This document shows, in pieces, positions 36,285 to 45,803 of a DNA stretch of 64,000 nt. The number at the start of each line of letters is the position of its first letter. The stretch's first letter is position 1. Source of the stretch: Thioclava pacifica DSM 10166 (GTDB lineage Bacteria; Pseudomonadota; Alphaproteobacteria; Rhodobacterales; Rhodobacteraceae); NCBI RefSeq assembly GCF_000714535.1, contig NZ_AUND01000034.1, positions 248,001 through 312,000 of the forward strand, given 5' to 3'. A program made the position numbers and the translations under genes. Under the pieces are notes generated by a model that saw nothing but the letters and a program-made list of their open reading frames with translations, ran no database searches and was not told the origin of the DNA.

Positions 36285-38572
36285 GTCAGTTCCCCGGGGG
36301 CCTCGCCCCTCTCCTTGATGGCCCGCAATGCGGCTCGCGCGCGCGGTAGCCTGATTTCGGCGAGCGCCCCACGATGGGCGCCCTCTGTGAAGGCGGGCGC
36401 GTCGCTGAGGGACAATGTCCCGCCATGTTCCTCGATGATCTTCTTCACGATGGGAAGCCCCAGACCGGTCCCTTTTTCGCGCGTCGTCACGTAAGGCTCG
36501 AACAGTCGCGCACGATCCGGCGGCAGGCCGATCCCGTTATCAGCGATGCGGATCGTGACCTGCTCCGGGGTGACCTCCATCGTGAGGCGCACCTGTGGGG
36601 AGAACCCGTCCTCTGCGCCTTTTTCGACATAGGATTCAATCGCTTCGCCCGCGTTCTTGATCAAGTTTGTCACCGCTTGCGAGATCATCGTCGCATCGAG
36701 CTCAACGATCACAGGCTCGCTCGGCACGTCGGAGATCAGCTCCGCTCCATGCAGTGCGTCCTGTTGCAAGGTCACCGAGTCACGCACCAGTTGCGCGAGA
36801 TCGTGATCGGCGCGGTTGGGTTCGGGCATCCGGGCGAACCGCGAGAACTCATCCACGATGCGGCGCAGATCATTGGTCTGGCGCACGATGACGCCGGTGA
36901 GTTGCTCCAGCGCCTCGGCGTCCTCGCCCTCGGTGATCTTGCCGAACTTGCGCTTGATCCGCTCAGCCGAGAGCTGGATCGGGGTGAGCGGGTTCTTGAT
37001 CTCATGTGCGATACGCCGTGCCACATCACCCCAGGCCGCCATGCGCTGCGCCGACACAAGTTCCGTCACGTCCTCGAAGGCGACAACATAGCCTTCGGGC
37101 GCTCCCAGATCGTTGCGCCGCACTGCCATGCGCACGAGCAAGCTCTCCAGCCGCCCGCCGCGCGACACGCGCACCTCTTCCTGAGCCACCTCATTAAGAC
37201 CGTCCTGCAAGCGACGGAAAAGATTATCAAACTCCGGAACAGCATTCGCAAGTTCTCGCGAGTGATCGCGCATGCTATCGAGTTCAAGAAGTTGCATCGC
37301 AGCGCGGTTCACGAAATCTATCCGGCCATCTGCATCGAGACCGATCACGCCGGAGGTCACCGACGACAGCACGGAATCGAAGAGGCGGCGGCGCTCCTCG
37401 GTCTCACGATGGTTTTCGACCAGCGCCATGCGCTGTCCCTTGAGCTGGCTCGTCATCCGGTTGAATGCCGCGCCGAGCGTCGCGATCTCGTCATCGCCCT
37501 CGGCCTCGATCACCCGCGCATCCAGATCGCCCGCGCCGACCCGTTCCGCGGCCGCAGCAAGACGCCCGATCGGTTTCGAGAGCCGCTCGGCAAACCACAG
37601 CCCCATCCAGACCGCCGCAAGGATCAGGATCAGCGCGAAGCCGAAATAGACGAGGCCGAATTCGAAGATCACGCGTCCCCGCGCGGTCTCGAGTTGCTGA
37701 TAAAGCGTCACCGTCTCGCGCGTCTGGTCGAGCAACGACAGGATCTGTCCGTCGACCTTGCGCGAAATGTAGAGGTAGCGATCCACGAATGCGTCGAGAC
37801 GGATCAGCGCGCGCAGTTCCGAGTTCGGCCAATCCTCGATCAGGACGGTCTCACCCTTTTGCGCCTCGACCACATCCTTGGCAGAGGGCTGTTCATAATC
37901 GAAGAGATAGGAGCGATCACCGCGCGCGACGATTTTCCCGGTTCCATCAATGACGTAAGCTTCCTTCACGCCACGCTGAATGCCCGCCTGACCGGCGATC
38001 AACAGCTCCCTCAGCTCGCCATCGGACATGAAGGTCGAGGCCTGACGGCGCAGGTTGAGAAAGCCGGCAAGCGCGCGGCTGTCCTGCACAAGGTCGCGCT
38101 TGTGTTCCGCCTGATAGGCCTCGGCCGCTTGCAGTGATGTGCCCACGACCGAGCGCACCCGATCCGAGAACCAGCCCTCAAGACCGATATTCACCGTCAG
38201 CCCCGCGAAGATCGCAACCAGCACCGTCGGCACCAACGCAATCCCGGCGAAGACCCCGGTCAGTCGCAATGTCAAACGCGAGCCCGCGGACCGCGCGCGT
38301 CTTGCGGCCACCATCTGCGCAAGGCGCATCAGGATCAGCCCGGCGAGCAGGAGGAAATAGACGAAGTCACCCAGCAGGATCAGGCGCAGCGAGGCGCTGT
38401 CAGCCCCCTGTCCCATCGGGCCCAGAACCACGAAGGTCCCGATCGCCAGAACGGGACCAAGCACGACAAGGCTCAGCGTGAAGATATTGCGCACGCGCCG
38501 CTGACGCCGAAAGCGCGCCAGCCTGTCCCAGCCTGAGCGATATGCCGTGCTGCCCTGCACCGATGCCCCCAC
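36281..38572 (-). CDS. ntrY: NtrY membrane sensor histidine kinase
   Basis: A 763-aa kinase. There are three or four N-terminal membrane segments (VVLGPVLAIGTFVVLGP, LILLGDFVYFLLLAGLILM, GVFAGIALVPTVLVAIFAGL), a periplasmic domain, another segment (FGFALILILAAVWMGLWFA), then HAMP, PAS (LIGLDADGRIDFVNRAAMQLL-like), and the kinase core with phospho-His in RRIAHEIKNPLTPIQLS and N-box NLIKNAGEAIE, G-boxes DNGIGLPP and GTGLGLPI. The start is GTG 38572, without a strong ribosome site, so the exact N-terminus is uncertain. Confidence 0.95.
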   Translation of the reverse strand: MGASVQGSTAYRSGWDRLARFRRQRRVRNIFTLSLVVLGPVLAIGTFVVLGPMGQGADSASLRLILLGDFVYFLLLAGLILMRLAQMVAARRARSAGSRLTLRLTGVFAGIALVPTVLVAIFAGLTVNIGLEGWFSDRVRSVVGTSLQAAEAYQAEHKRDLVQDSRALAGFLNLRRQASTFMSDGELRELLIAGQAGIQRGVKEAYVIDGTGKIVARGDRSYLFDYEQPSAKDVVEAQKGETVLIEDWPNSELRALIRLDAFVDRYLYISRKVDGQILSLLDQTRETVTLYQQLETARGRVIFEFGLVYFGFALILILAAVWMGLWFAERLSKPIGRLAAAAERVGAGDLDARVIEAEGDDEIATLGAAFNRMTSQLKGQRMALVENHRETEERRRLFDSVLSSVTSGVIGLDADGRIDFVNRAAMQLLELDSMRDHSRELANAVPEFDNLFRRLQDGLNEVAQEEVRVSRGGRLESLLVRMAVRRNDLGAPEGYVVAFEDVTELVSAQRMAAWGDVARRIAHEIKNPLTPIQLSAERIKRKFGKITEGEDAEALEQLTGVIVRQTNDLRRIVDEFSRFARMPEPNRADHDLAQLVRDSVTLQQDALHGAELISDVPSEPVIVELDATMISQAVTNLIKNAGEAIESYVEKGAEDGFSPQVRLTMEVTPEQVTIRIADNGIGLPPDRARLFEPYVTTREKGTGLGLPIVKKIIEEHGGTLSLSDAPAFTEGAHRGALAEIRLPRARAALRAIKERGEAPGELT

Positions 38573-38634
38573 AATTCAGGGGGCAGCCTCGCGAATCCGT
38601 GACAGCGGAAAAGCCACAATCCCCTGTTGCGGGT

Positions 38635-40005
38635 TTACATCAGTTTGCGCCGACGCGTAACCTGAATATCGAGATCGGTGATCTTTTTCCGCAACGTATT
38701 GCGGTTGATGCCCAGAAGATCGGCACATCTTGCCTGATTGCCGCCAGTCGCATCGAGGGCGATCTCGATCAGCGGAGCCTCCATTTCCTTGAGAATCCGG
38801 TCATATAGGCCCGCAGGCGGCAGCGAGCCTCCGTGCAAATCGAAATAGCGGCGCAAGTGACGCGCGATCGAGGCCGAGAGCTTCTCGCCCTCGCCACCCT
38901 GGCGCAGCGGCTCGATCGCAGGCTGGTTGCCAAGGACGAACTCCACCTCGGAGCGCGCGATTTCTTCCTCGGAAGAGGTTACGGCAAGCCGGCGGATCGT
39001 GTTTTCGAGCTGGCGCACATTGCCCGGCCAGCTATAGGCGCGCACGAGCTGCATCGCCTCGGGGGTGAAGCGGCGGGTGCCAAGGCCATCACGCTCGGCG
39101 CGGCCCAGGAAATGTTCGGCCAGAAGCGGGATATCCTCGACCCGTTCACGCAAGGACGGGACATTCAGCGTAACGCCGCCGAGGCGATAGAACAGATCCT
39201 GCCGGAATTTGCCCGCCTCCATCAGGCCCGCGAGATCGATCTGCGTCGTCGCCATGATCCGCGGCGCAGGATCGGGCAGCGCGTCGAGCATGCGCACGAT
39301 GCGCGCCTGGGTTTCGTCGTCGTAATCGCCGACCTCATCGAAGACGAGCGACCCGCCCTTGGCTTTCGACAGCAACATCGCCGGCCCGTCCGCACCTTGC
39401 AGATCCCCCGACTGCGCCACCACGAAGGGCAGTGTACGGCGGTCGGAGAAGTCGTGGATTGCACGCGCGATCAGTGATTTACCCGTTCCGCTCTCGCCAG
39501 AGATCAACACCGGAAGATCGGCATTCATCACCCGCGCGACGAGACGGTACAGCTCCTGCATCGCCGCGGTGCGCCCGACCAGCGGCAGATCGCCGCCTTC
39601 GCTCAGCGGTTCACCGGGTTTCGTGGACACGGGCGCGCGGCGTTTCTGCTCGAGCGCCTTTTGCGCACGTTTCATCAGATCGGGCAGATCGAAGGGCTTG
39701 GGCAGATAGTCGAACGCCTCGGCCTCGGCCGCCTGAATCGCCGTCATGATCGTGTTCTGCGCCGAAATCACGATCACCGGCAGACCGGGGCGTTCCTCGG
39801 AAATCTTCGGCAGCGCCTCGAGCCCGTTGCCATCGGGCATGATCACATCCGAGATCACCAAATCGCCCTTCCCCTCCTCGACCCAGCGCATGAGCGTCAC
39901 GAGCGAAGCGGTGGCATGGACCTTGCACCCGGCTCGGGTCAGGGCCTGGGTGAGAACGGTGCGGATCGTGCGATCGTCATCGGCGACAAGTACGGTGCCG
40001 TCCAT
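38635..40005 (-). CDS. ntrC: NtrC nitrogen regulator (no GAFTGA)
   Basis: A 456-aa nitrogen response regulator activated by NtrB. Receiver D53 ([12 protein letters not shown]), Walker A GESGTGKS (170-177), Walker [15 protein letters not shown], Fis HTH ([25 protein letters not shown]). The L1 loop normally holding GAFTGA is replaced by [14 protein letters not shown], ~15 residues shorter. R. capsulatus NtrC also lacks it and activates sigma70 RNA polymerase, so this is a functional variant rather than a broken gene. Four bases downstream of ntrB. Confidence 0.96.
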   Translation of the reverse strand: MDGTVLVADDDRTIRTVLTQALTRAGCKVHATASLVTLMRWVEEGKGDLVISDVIMPDGNGLEALPKISEERPGLPVIVISAQNTIMTAIQAAEAEAFDYLPKPFDLPDLMKRAQKALEQKRRAPVSTKPGEPLSEGGDLPLVGRTAAMQELYRLVARVMNADLPVLISGESGTGKSLIARAIHDFSDRRTLPFVVAQSGDLQGADGPAMLLSKAKGGSLVFDEVGDYDDETQARIVRMLDALPDPAPRIMATTQIDLAGLMEAGKFRQDLFYRLGGVTLNVPSLRERVEDIPLLAEHFLGRAERDGLGTRRFTPEAMQLVRAYSWPGNVRQLENTIRRLAVTSSEEEIARSEVEFVLGNQPAIEPLRQGGEGEKLSASIARHLRRYFDLHGGSLPPAGLYDRILKEMEAPLIEIALDATGGNQARCADLLGINRNTLRKKITDLDIQVTRRRKLM

Positions 40006-40008
40006 GGA

Positions 40009-41076
40009 TCAAGCCTCCTTGGGCGCAACTGGTAGGGAAATGCGAAAACGGGTGCGGCCGGGCACCGAGTCGAGCGAGACCCAGCCATCATGATCGGAGA
40101 TGATCTTCGAAACGAGCGCGAGCCCGAGACCTGTGCCGTTCTCACGACCGGAAACGAAGGGTTCGAAGATCTCGTTGGCGATTTCGGGCGGGATGCCGGG
40201 ACCATCGTCGATGATCTCGACCTGTAGCGGCAGCGGCTGTCCCGAACCATCGGCGCGACGCAGGCGCAGGCTGTGCTCGTAGAAGGTGCGGATCTTGATT
40301 TTTCCTGCTCCGTCAGACGCTTCTGCAGCATTCTTCAAAAGGTTCAGGAAGACTTGGGTCAACTGATCGGCATCGCCCAGCGTGGATGGCAGCGAGGGAT
40401 CGTATTCTTCCGTGATCGTCATATGCGCACCGAATCCCACACCCGCGGATTTGCGCGCACGATCCAGAACGTCATGAATATTGACCGGCTTCTTCTCCGG
40501 TGCACGGACATTGCCGAACTGCTCGACCTGTTCGAGAAGCTTCACGATCCGACGCGTCTCGTCAACGATAAGGTCCGTCAATTCAAGATCTTCGCCGGAC
40601 AAGTTCATGCTCAGGAGCTGCGCGGCCCCGGCAATCCCGGCAAGCGGATTCTTGATCTCATGCGCCAGCATCTCGGCCATGCCGATCGCCGAGCGTGCAG
40701 CCGATTTCACGAGGCTCGCGCGGCCAAGACGGTCGGCCAGTTCACGCGGCTCGATCAGCAAAAGGACCCGGTCGGGCTCTTCGCCAACGGGCGCGGCTTG
40801 CAGGTTGCACTGCACGGGCGCCTTCTCGCCGGTCGTGACCTCGACGTCGTTCACGAAAAGCGATGCTCGGTTCTTGCGGACCCGTGAGAAGATCTCCTCC
40901 AATGGCGCGGAAATCGCGAGCCGCTCGCCGATGGTCTGGCCCCTCAGCGATTTGGCCGAGAGGTTGAGGAACAGCTCGGCGGCCGGGTTCACCTCGTCGA
41001 CCTTGTCCTCGCCGTCGATCAACAGCGCCGGGGTCGGCAAGGAATTCCAAATGATGCCGGGCGCGGGAAGGTTCAT
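40009..41076 (-). CDS. ntrB: NtrB nitrogen sensor histidine kinase
   Basis: A 355-aa cytosolic kinase/phosphatase of NtrC, regulated by PII. A PAS domain (LPTPALLIDGEDKVDEVNPAAE), phospho-His H139 in MLAHEIKNPLAGIAGAAQLL, N-box FLNLLKNAAEAS, and G-boxes DDGPGIPP and ENGTGLGLALV. Overlaps the dusB stop by 4 bp and runs directly into ntrC. Confidence 0.96.
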   Translation of the reverse strand: MNLPAPGIIWNSLPTPALLIDGEDKVDEVNPAAELFLNLSAKSLRGQTIGERLAISAPLEEIFSRVRKNRASLFVNDVEVTTGEKAPVQCNLQAAPVGEEPDRVLLLIEPRELADRLGRASLVKSAARSAIGMAEMLAHEIKNPLAGIAGAAQLLSMNLSGEDLELTDLIVDETRRIVKLLEQVEQFGNVRAPEKKPVNIHDVLDRARKSAGVGFGAHMTITEEYDPSLPSTLGDADQLTQVFLNLLKNAAEASDGAGKIKIRTFYEHSLRLRRADGSGQPLPLQVEIIDDGPGIPPEIANEIFEPFVSGRENGTGLGLALVSKIISDHDGWVSLDSVPGRTRFRISLPVAPKEA

Positions 41077-42083
41077 GCCGCCATCCTTTCGCCAAAGGCG
41101 CGTTCAATCAGGGAGAGCGTGGCCTCGGGCGTCTCGGAGACCATCATCTCGGCCCGCAAGGGGGCGCCAGCTTCCTCGGCATACCAACCGAGATGCTTGC
41201 GCGCGAGGCGCAGACCCAGATCGCGCCCGTAGAAGCTCAAGATCGCCTCGTAATGCTCTGAGATAAAATCACAAAGCGAGTTTCCGTGTGGCACGTCCGG
41301 AGCGGAGTCTCCAAACAGCGCATGGCCGATTTCAGCCAGACGCCAAGGCGCGCCCTGCGCCCCTCGTCCGACCATCACGCCCGCAGCGCCGGATTGTTCA
41401 AGGGCCCGCCGCGCCGAAGCCGCGTCCACGATATCGCCATTGGCGACGACCGGGATCGACACGGCCGCGCGGGTCTCGGCAATCGCGGCCCAATCGGCTG
41501 CGCCTTTGTAGAACTGCATCCGGGTGCGCCCGTGCACGACGATCATCTTGATCCCCGCCGCTTCCGCCCGCCGGGCAATCGAGGGGGCGTTGCGGCTGTC
41601 ATCGTCCCAACCGAGCCGCATCTTCAGCGTCACGGGCAGATCGACCGCGTTCACCGTAGCTTCGATCAAGCGCAGCGCATGATCGGGGTCGCGCATCAGC
41701 GCCGAGCCCGACGCCCCGCCCGTCACCTTCTTCGCCGGACACCCCATATTGATGTCGATGATCCGAGCACCCATGCCGGCCACCATCTTCGCGGCCTCGG
41801 CCATCGGCTGCGCCTCGCGGCCTGCGAGCTGGACCGAGGTCGGAAGCTCAAGCCCCATCTCGACCCGCGCCTTGGCCCGCACCGAGGGCTTCTTCGTCAG
41901 CATCTCACCCGAGGCCACCATCTCGGACACGACGAGACCCGCGCCAAAGCGCGCAACCATCCGGCGGAACGGAAGGTCGGTGATCCCCGCCATCGGTGCA
42001 AGAAAGACCGGCGGCGAAAGCTGGATGTCGTCGAGAGCCAAAACCTGAGGCACGGGCGTTCCTGTCACTCTTTCAACCATCAT
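41073..42083 (-). CDS. dusB: tRNA-dihydrouridine synthase DusB (NifR3)
   Basis: FMN enzyme reducing uridine to dihydrouridine in tRNA, 336 aa. FLAPMAGITDLPFRR, the IDINMGCPAKKVTGGASGSALM motif with the catalytic Cys, MIVVHGRTRMQFYKG, VVANGDIVDAASAR and GVMVGRGAQGAPWRL. First gene of the ntr operon, the historical nifR3-ntrB-ntrC arrangement; the operon promoter should lie in 42084-42267. Confidence 0.96.
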   Translation of the reverse strand: MMVERVTGTPVPQVLALDDIQLSPPVFLAPMAGITDLPFRRMVARFGAGLVVSEMVASGEMLTKKPSVRAKARVEMGLELPTSVQLAGREAQPMAEAAKMVAGMGARIIDINMGCPAKKVTGGASGSALMRDPDHALRLIEATVNAVDLPVTLKMRLGWDDDSRNAPSIARRAEAAGIKMIVVHGRTRMQFYKGAADWAAIAETRAAVSIPVVANGDIVDAASARRALEQSGAAGVMVGRGAQGAPWRLAEIGHALFGDSAPDVPHGNSLCDFISEHYEAILSFYGRDLGLRLARKHLGWYAEEAGAPLRAEMMVSETPEATLSLIERAFGERMAA

Positions 42084-42106
42084 CTAGGCTTTTGATCGGG
42101 GAATCA

Positions 42107-42151
42107 CAATTGCGTCGAGCCCTTTGTGGCGAGAAAAATTAGCAATTGCGT
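42107..42151 (-). promoter_or_regulatory. Direct repeat CAATTGCGT upstream of dusB-ntr
   Basis: CAATTGCGT occurs at 42107-42115 and 42143-42151, 36 bp apart, in the A+T-richest part of the 184-bp divergent region dusB/ispDF. The spacing and position suit binding of a regulator to the dusB-ntr promoter. No match to a known consensus is claimed. Confidence 0.35.
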
Positions 42152-42267
42152 ATTTTTTAATCACACACGCCGCGCGGAATGTCGCATCAGAAGCCACGCG
42201 CTATCATCCCGAGGCGATTGCGCCGCCCTGCCCCATAGCCTAAGCCTTTGGCGCAAAGGGAGCGCCA

Positions 42268-43395
42268 ATGACTATCGCAGTGATCATCGTTGCCGCTGGG
42301 CGCGGCACCCGTGCCGGAGGGGAGCAGCCAAAGCAATGGCAGCCTCTCGCCGGGCAGCCGGTTCTTGCCCATACGGTCGCGGCGTTCGCAGGCGTCGGCC
42401 GGATCGTCGTCGTCCTTCATCCCGAGGATATGGGTCGGGGCGTAGCGCTTTTCGGCGGCACGGTGACGCTCTGCGCGGGCGGGACCAGCCGCGACGCTTC
42501 GGTGCGCAACGCGCTGGAGATGCTCGAGGGGTCGGGCGTGACCAAGGTGCTGATCCATGACGGCGCGCGGCCCTTGGTCAGCCGCGAGGTCATCGATGGC
42601 GTCCTTAGCGCGCTCGAGAATAGCCCGGCCGCAGCCCCCGCCCTGCCCGTCACGGATGCGCTCTGGACCGGGGCGGAAGGCGCGGTCACCGGCACGCAGG
42701 ACCGCAGCGGGCTCTGGCGCGCGCAGACCCCGCAGGGTTTCGATTTCGACGCGATCCTGAGCGCGCATCGCGCCCATCCGGGCGGGGCCGCCGATGACGT
42801 GGAAGTGGCTCGCGCAGCCGGGCTTTCGGTTGCGATCACGCGCGGCTCGGAAGACAATTTCAAGATCACCTACCCGGAGGATTTCGTCCGGGCCGAGAGG
42901 CAACTTGGAGGCAAAATGGATATCCGTTTGGGTCATGGCTATGACGTGCACGCGTTCGAGCCGGGCGATCATGTGATCCTCTGCGGGGTGAAGGTGCCGC
43001 ATAATGCCAAGCTCAAGGGCCATTCCGACGCCGATGTGGGGATGCATGCGCTGACCGATGCGATTTATGGCGCGCTTGCCGAGGGCGATATCGGGCGGCA
43101 TTTCCCGCCCTCAGAGCCGCAATGGAAAGGCGCCGCGTCGGAGATCTTCCTCGACCATGCGGTGAAACTGGCCGAAACGCGCGGCTTCCGGATCGGCAAT
43201 GTCGATGTCACGCTGATCTGCGAACGCCCGAAGATCGGCCCGCATGCGCTCGAGATGGCCGCGGAGCTTGCCCGGATCATGGGGTTGGAGCCCGGCCGGA
43301 TCTCGGTCAAGGCGACCACCTCGGAACGTCTGGGCTTCACCGGCCGCGAAGAAGGTATCGCCGCCATCGCCACCGCCACGCTGATCAAGGAGTAA
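42268..43395 (+). CDS. ispDF: Bifunctional IspD/IspF (MEP pathway)
   Basis: Fusion of 375 aa catalysing the third and fifth steps of isoprenoid synthesis. Residues 1-215 are IspD ([12 protein letters not shown] nucleotide loop, [42 protein letters not shown]); residues 217-375 are IspF ([14 protein letters not shown] with Asp/His metal ligands, [53 protein letters not shown]). The N-terminal loop has [11 protein letters not shown]. The fusion is typical of alphaproteobacteria. AAAGGGAG precedes the ATG; pgpA follows 4 bp later. Confidence 0.97.
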   Translation: MTIAVIIVAAGRGTRAGGEQPKQWQPLAGQPVLAHTVAAFAGVGRIVVVLHPEDMGRGVALFGGTVTLCAGGTSRDASVRNALEMLEGSGVTKVLIHDGARPLVSREVIDGVLSALENSPAAAPALPVTDALWTGAEGAVTGTQDRSGLWRAQTPQGFDFDAILSAHRAHPGGAADDVEVARAAGLSVAITRGSEDNFKITYPEDFVRAERQLGGKMDIRLGHGYDVHAFEPGDHVILCGVKVPHNAKLKGHSDADVGMHALTDAIYGALAEGDIGRHFPPSEPQWKGAASEIFLDHAVKLAETRGFRIGNVDVTLICERPKIGPHALEMAAELARIMGLEPGRISVKATTSERLGFTGREEGIAAIATATLIKE

Positions 43396-43399
43396 GCCC

Positions 43400-43909
43400 A
43401 TGCTGCGCGCCATCAACACGGTCGGATATGTCGGCCTGCTCAAGCCCGCACCGGGCACCTGGGGCTCTCTGGTTGCCGTCCTGGTCGGCTGGGCCATCGA
43501 GCATTGGCTGGGCTTCATCCCGCTCGTCATCGCGACCGTCGCGGTCACCGCGCTTGGCTTCTGGTCGGTGCGCGCGCAGCTCGGAGACAGCTCCGACGAC
43601 CCCTCCGAGATCGTCATCGACGAGGTCGCGGGCCAATGGGTCGCCCTTCTCTTCCCGGCATTCGGATTCTGGTCGCGCGGGCTTTCGACGGGCGTCGAGC
43701 TGCACATGGTCTGGCCCGGCGCGGTCGCGGCCTTCATCTGCTTCCGCCTCTTCGACATCTGGAAACCCTGGCTCGTGGGCCGCGCGGACCGTCGCCACGA
43801 CGCGACCGGCGTGATGCTGGACGATCTCTGGGCCGGCGTCTTCGCGGGCGTCGTGACCATCATCCTTGCCGCGCTTTATCACGCCGTCTTCCTGGGGATG
43901 ATGCAATGA
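43400..43909 (+). CDS. pgpA: Phosphatidylglycerophosphatase A
   Basis: Inner-membrane lipid phosphatase making phosphatidylglycerol, 169 aa. N-terminal VGLLKPAPGTWGSL, the DDPSEIVIDEVAGQWVAL acidic metal-binding motif, FRLFDIWKP(W), and RRHDATGVMLDDLWAGVFAGV in the last helices. It lies in ispDF-pgpA-cinA, overlapping cinA by 4 bp. Confidence 0.95.
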   Translation: MLRAINTVGYVGLLKPAPGTWGSLVAVLVGWAIEHWLGFIPLVIATVAVTALGFWSVRAQLGDSSDDPSEIVIDEVAGQWVALLFPAFGFWSRGLSTGVELHMVWPGAVAAFICFRLFDIWKPWLVGRADRRHDATGVMLDDLWAGVFAGVVTIILAALYHAVFLGMMQ

Positions 43910-44379
43910 GCCTTGCTGCGGAGGTTCTTGACGCCTGCAAGGCGCGCGGTTGGATGCTCGCCACAGCCGAGAGCTGCACCGGCGGCATGGTCTGCGCAGC
44001 GCTGACCGATGTCGCGGGCTCCTCGGCCGTCGTCGAACGTGGCTTTATCACCTATACCAACGCCGCGAAGCGCGAGTTGCTGGGCGTGCGCGCCGAAACG
44101 CTCGATGTGCATGGGGCGGTTTCGGAAGAGGTCGCCCGCGAAATGGCCGAGGGCGCCCGCGCCCATGCGCCCGTTCAGATCGCCGTCGCAATCACCGGCA
44201 TTGCGGGGCCCGGCGGTTCGGAGTTCAAGCCCGAGGGTCGGGTCTGCTTCGGACTGGCCTGCGATGGGCGCGAGACGGTGACCGAGACGGTGGATTTCGG
44301 CGCGCTCGGACGCGAGAACGTTCGCATGGCCGCCCGCGATCACGCGCTGGGACTGCTGCTCACGGCAGCAAACAACTGA
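43906..44379 (+). CDS. CinA-family nicotinamide-nucleotide amidase
   Basis: A 157-aa single-domain CinA C-terminal protein (PncC type), which deamidates NMN. TAESCTGGMVCAALTDVAGSSAVVERGFITYTNAAK, GAVSEEVAREMAEGAR and ITGIAGPGGSEFKPEGRVCFG carry the family's active-site Ser/Thr, Lys and Gly loops. ATG 43906 overlaps pgpA. No N-terminal MoaB-like domain is present. Last gene of the operon. Confidence 0.93.
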   Translation: MSLAAEVLDACKARGWMLATAESCTGGMVCAALTDVAGSSAVVERGFITYTNAAKRELLGVRAETLDVHGAVSEEVAREMAEGARAHAPVQIAVAITGIAGPGGSEFKPEGRVCFGLACDGRETVTETVDFGALGRENVRMAARDHALGLLLTAANN

Positions 44380-44547
44380 TTCACTAGCGCCACCTTTTTC
44401 GCCAACGCCCACTATTTCAGATTAATTTTTATGCTGCATGCAAACCGGCGCTCATTTAATCGTCTTAGCGCGCCAATGACTCTTTATTGAGCACAGCACC
44501 TATGCCCCATGCCCCTCCAAGACGGATTTGCGAGGAGGATTCGAGGG

Positions 44548-45726
44548 ATGAATGGGGCGGATACCGCTTGGATCATGGTGGCCACGGCGCTTGTGCTGTT
44601 GATGACATTGCCAGGACTGGCGCTGTTCTACGGCGGGCTGGTGCGAGCACGCAACGTGCTGTCGATCTTCATGCAATGTTTCTCGATCGCGGCGCTGATG
44701 AGCGTGCTCTGGCTCCTGTTCGGCTATTCCATCGCCTTCGGGGACGCCAATGGCTATTGGGGCGGGCTCGGCAAATTCGCGATGCTCGGGGTCACGCCTG
44801 ACACACTGGCGGGCACCATCCCCGAGATCGTCTTCTTCGCCTTCCAGATGACCTTCGCGATCATCACCCCCGCGCTGATCGTCGGCGCCTTCGTCGAGCG
44901 CATCAACTATGCCTTCGTGATGGCCTTCACCGGCATCTGGATGCTGGTGATCTATGCGCCCGTCGCGCATTGGATCTGGGGCGGCGGGATGATGGCCGAT
45001 GGCGGGATCTGGGGCGCGGTGGGCACCAAGGATTTCGCAGGCGGCATCGTCGTGCACGAGACCGCCGGCCTGGCGGCCCTCGTGCTGGCGCTGATGATCG
45101 GCCCGCGCACGAAACGCAATACACCGCCGCATAATCCCGGCATGGTCGCGATGGGCGCGGGCTTGCTTTGGGTCGGCTGGTTCGGTTTCAACGGTGGGTC
45201 GGCGCTGGCAGCGGATGGCGTTGCGGGCATGGCGATCACCGTGACACATCTCTCCGCCGCCGCAGCCTCTCTGAGCTGGGCGCTGTGGGAGCGGATCAAG
45301 TTCGGCCGCGCCTCGATGGTCGGCCTCGTGACCGGTACGATTGCAGGTCTGGCCTCGATCACCCCCGCCGCGGGTTGGGTCGGCCCGGTCGAAGCGCTGG
45401 TGATCGGCTTTGCCGCCGGGATCATCTGCCAGGAATTCGTGATCCTGATCCGCGAGAAACTGCATGTCGATGACAGCCTCGATGTCTTTGCGGTGCATGG
45501 CGTGGGCGGCATCTTCGGCACGATCATGATCGCGGTCTTCGGTCATGGCTCGTTCGTGGCGCAGCTCGGCGCGCTGGCCGTGGTAGGCGTGTTCACCATC
45601 GTGGGCAGCTGGATCATCGCCAAGCTCGTGGCGCTGGTCTTCCCGATCCGCGTGAGCCTTGAGCACGAGACGAACGGGCTGGACCTGTCGACCCATGGCG
45701 AGCGCGCCTATGACGTGAATTCCTGA
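44548..45726 (+). CDS. amtB: Ammonium transporter AmtB
   Basis: Inner-membrane ammonium channel of 392 aa with about eleven hydrophobic segments and no obvious signal peptide. ATG 44548 is chosen (GAGG upstream); 13 extra residues are possible from 44509. Family features: ALFYGGLVRARNVLS, QMTFAIITPALIVGAFVERI, the pore-His regions VHETAGLAALVLAL and VHGVGGIFGTI, and TKRNTPPHNPGMVAMGAGLLWVGWFGFN. No glnK lies next to it, although glnK-amtB is common. The 168-bp upstream region is A+T-rich near 44420-44460. Ends at a terminator. Confidence 0.95.
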   Translation: MNGADTAWIMVATALVLLMTLPGLALFYGGLVRARNVLSIFMQCFSIAALMSVLWLLFGYSIAFGDANGYWGGLGKFAMLGVTPDTLAGTIPEIVFFAFQMTFAIITPALIVGAFVERINYAFVMAFTGIWMLVIYAPVAHWIWGGGMMADGGIWGAVGTKDFAGGIVVHETAGLAALVLALMIGPRTKRNTPPHNPGMVAMGAGLLWVGWFGFNGGSALAADGVAGMAITVTHLSAAAASLSWALWERIKFGRASMVGLVTGTIAGLASITPAAGWVGPVEALVIGFAAGIICQEFVILIREKLHVDDSLDVFAVHGVGGIFGTIMIAVFGHGSFVAQLGALAVVGVFTIVGSWIIAKLVALVFPIRVSLEHETNGLDLSTHGERAYDVNS

Positions 45727-45747
45727 TCGTACGCGCTTGCGATCATA

Positions 45748-45779
45748 GAAAAGGCCGCCTCTCGGGGCGGCCTTTTCGT
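45748..45779. terminator. Bidirectional terminator amtB / COQ10-like
   Basis: GAAAAGGCCGCC-TCTCGG-GGCGGCCTTTTC perfect 12-bp stem with T and A tracts on both sides, between convergent genes. Confidence 0.88.
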
Positions 45780-45803
45780 TGGGTCTTGCCTGGCAGCCGG
45801 CGC

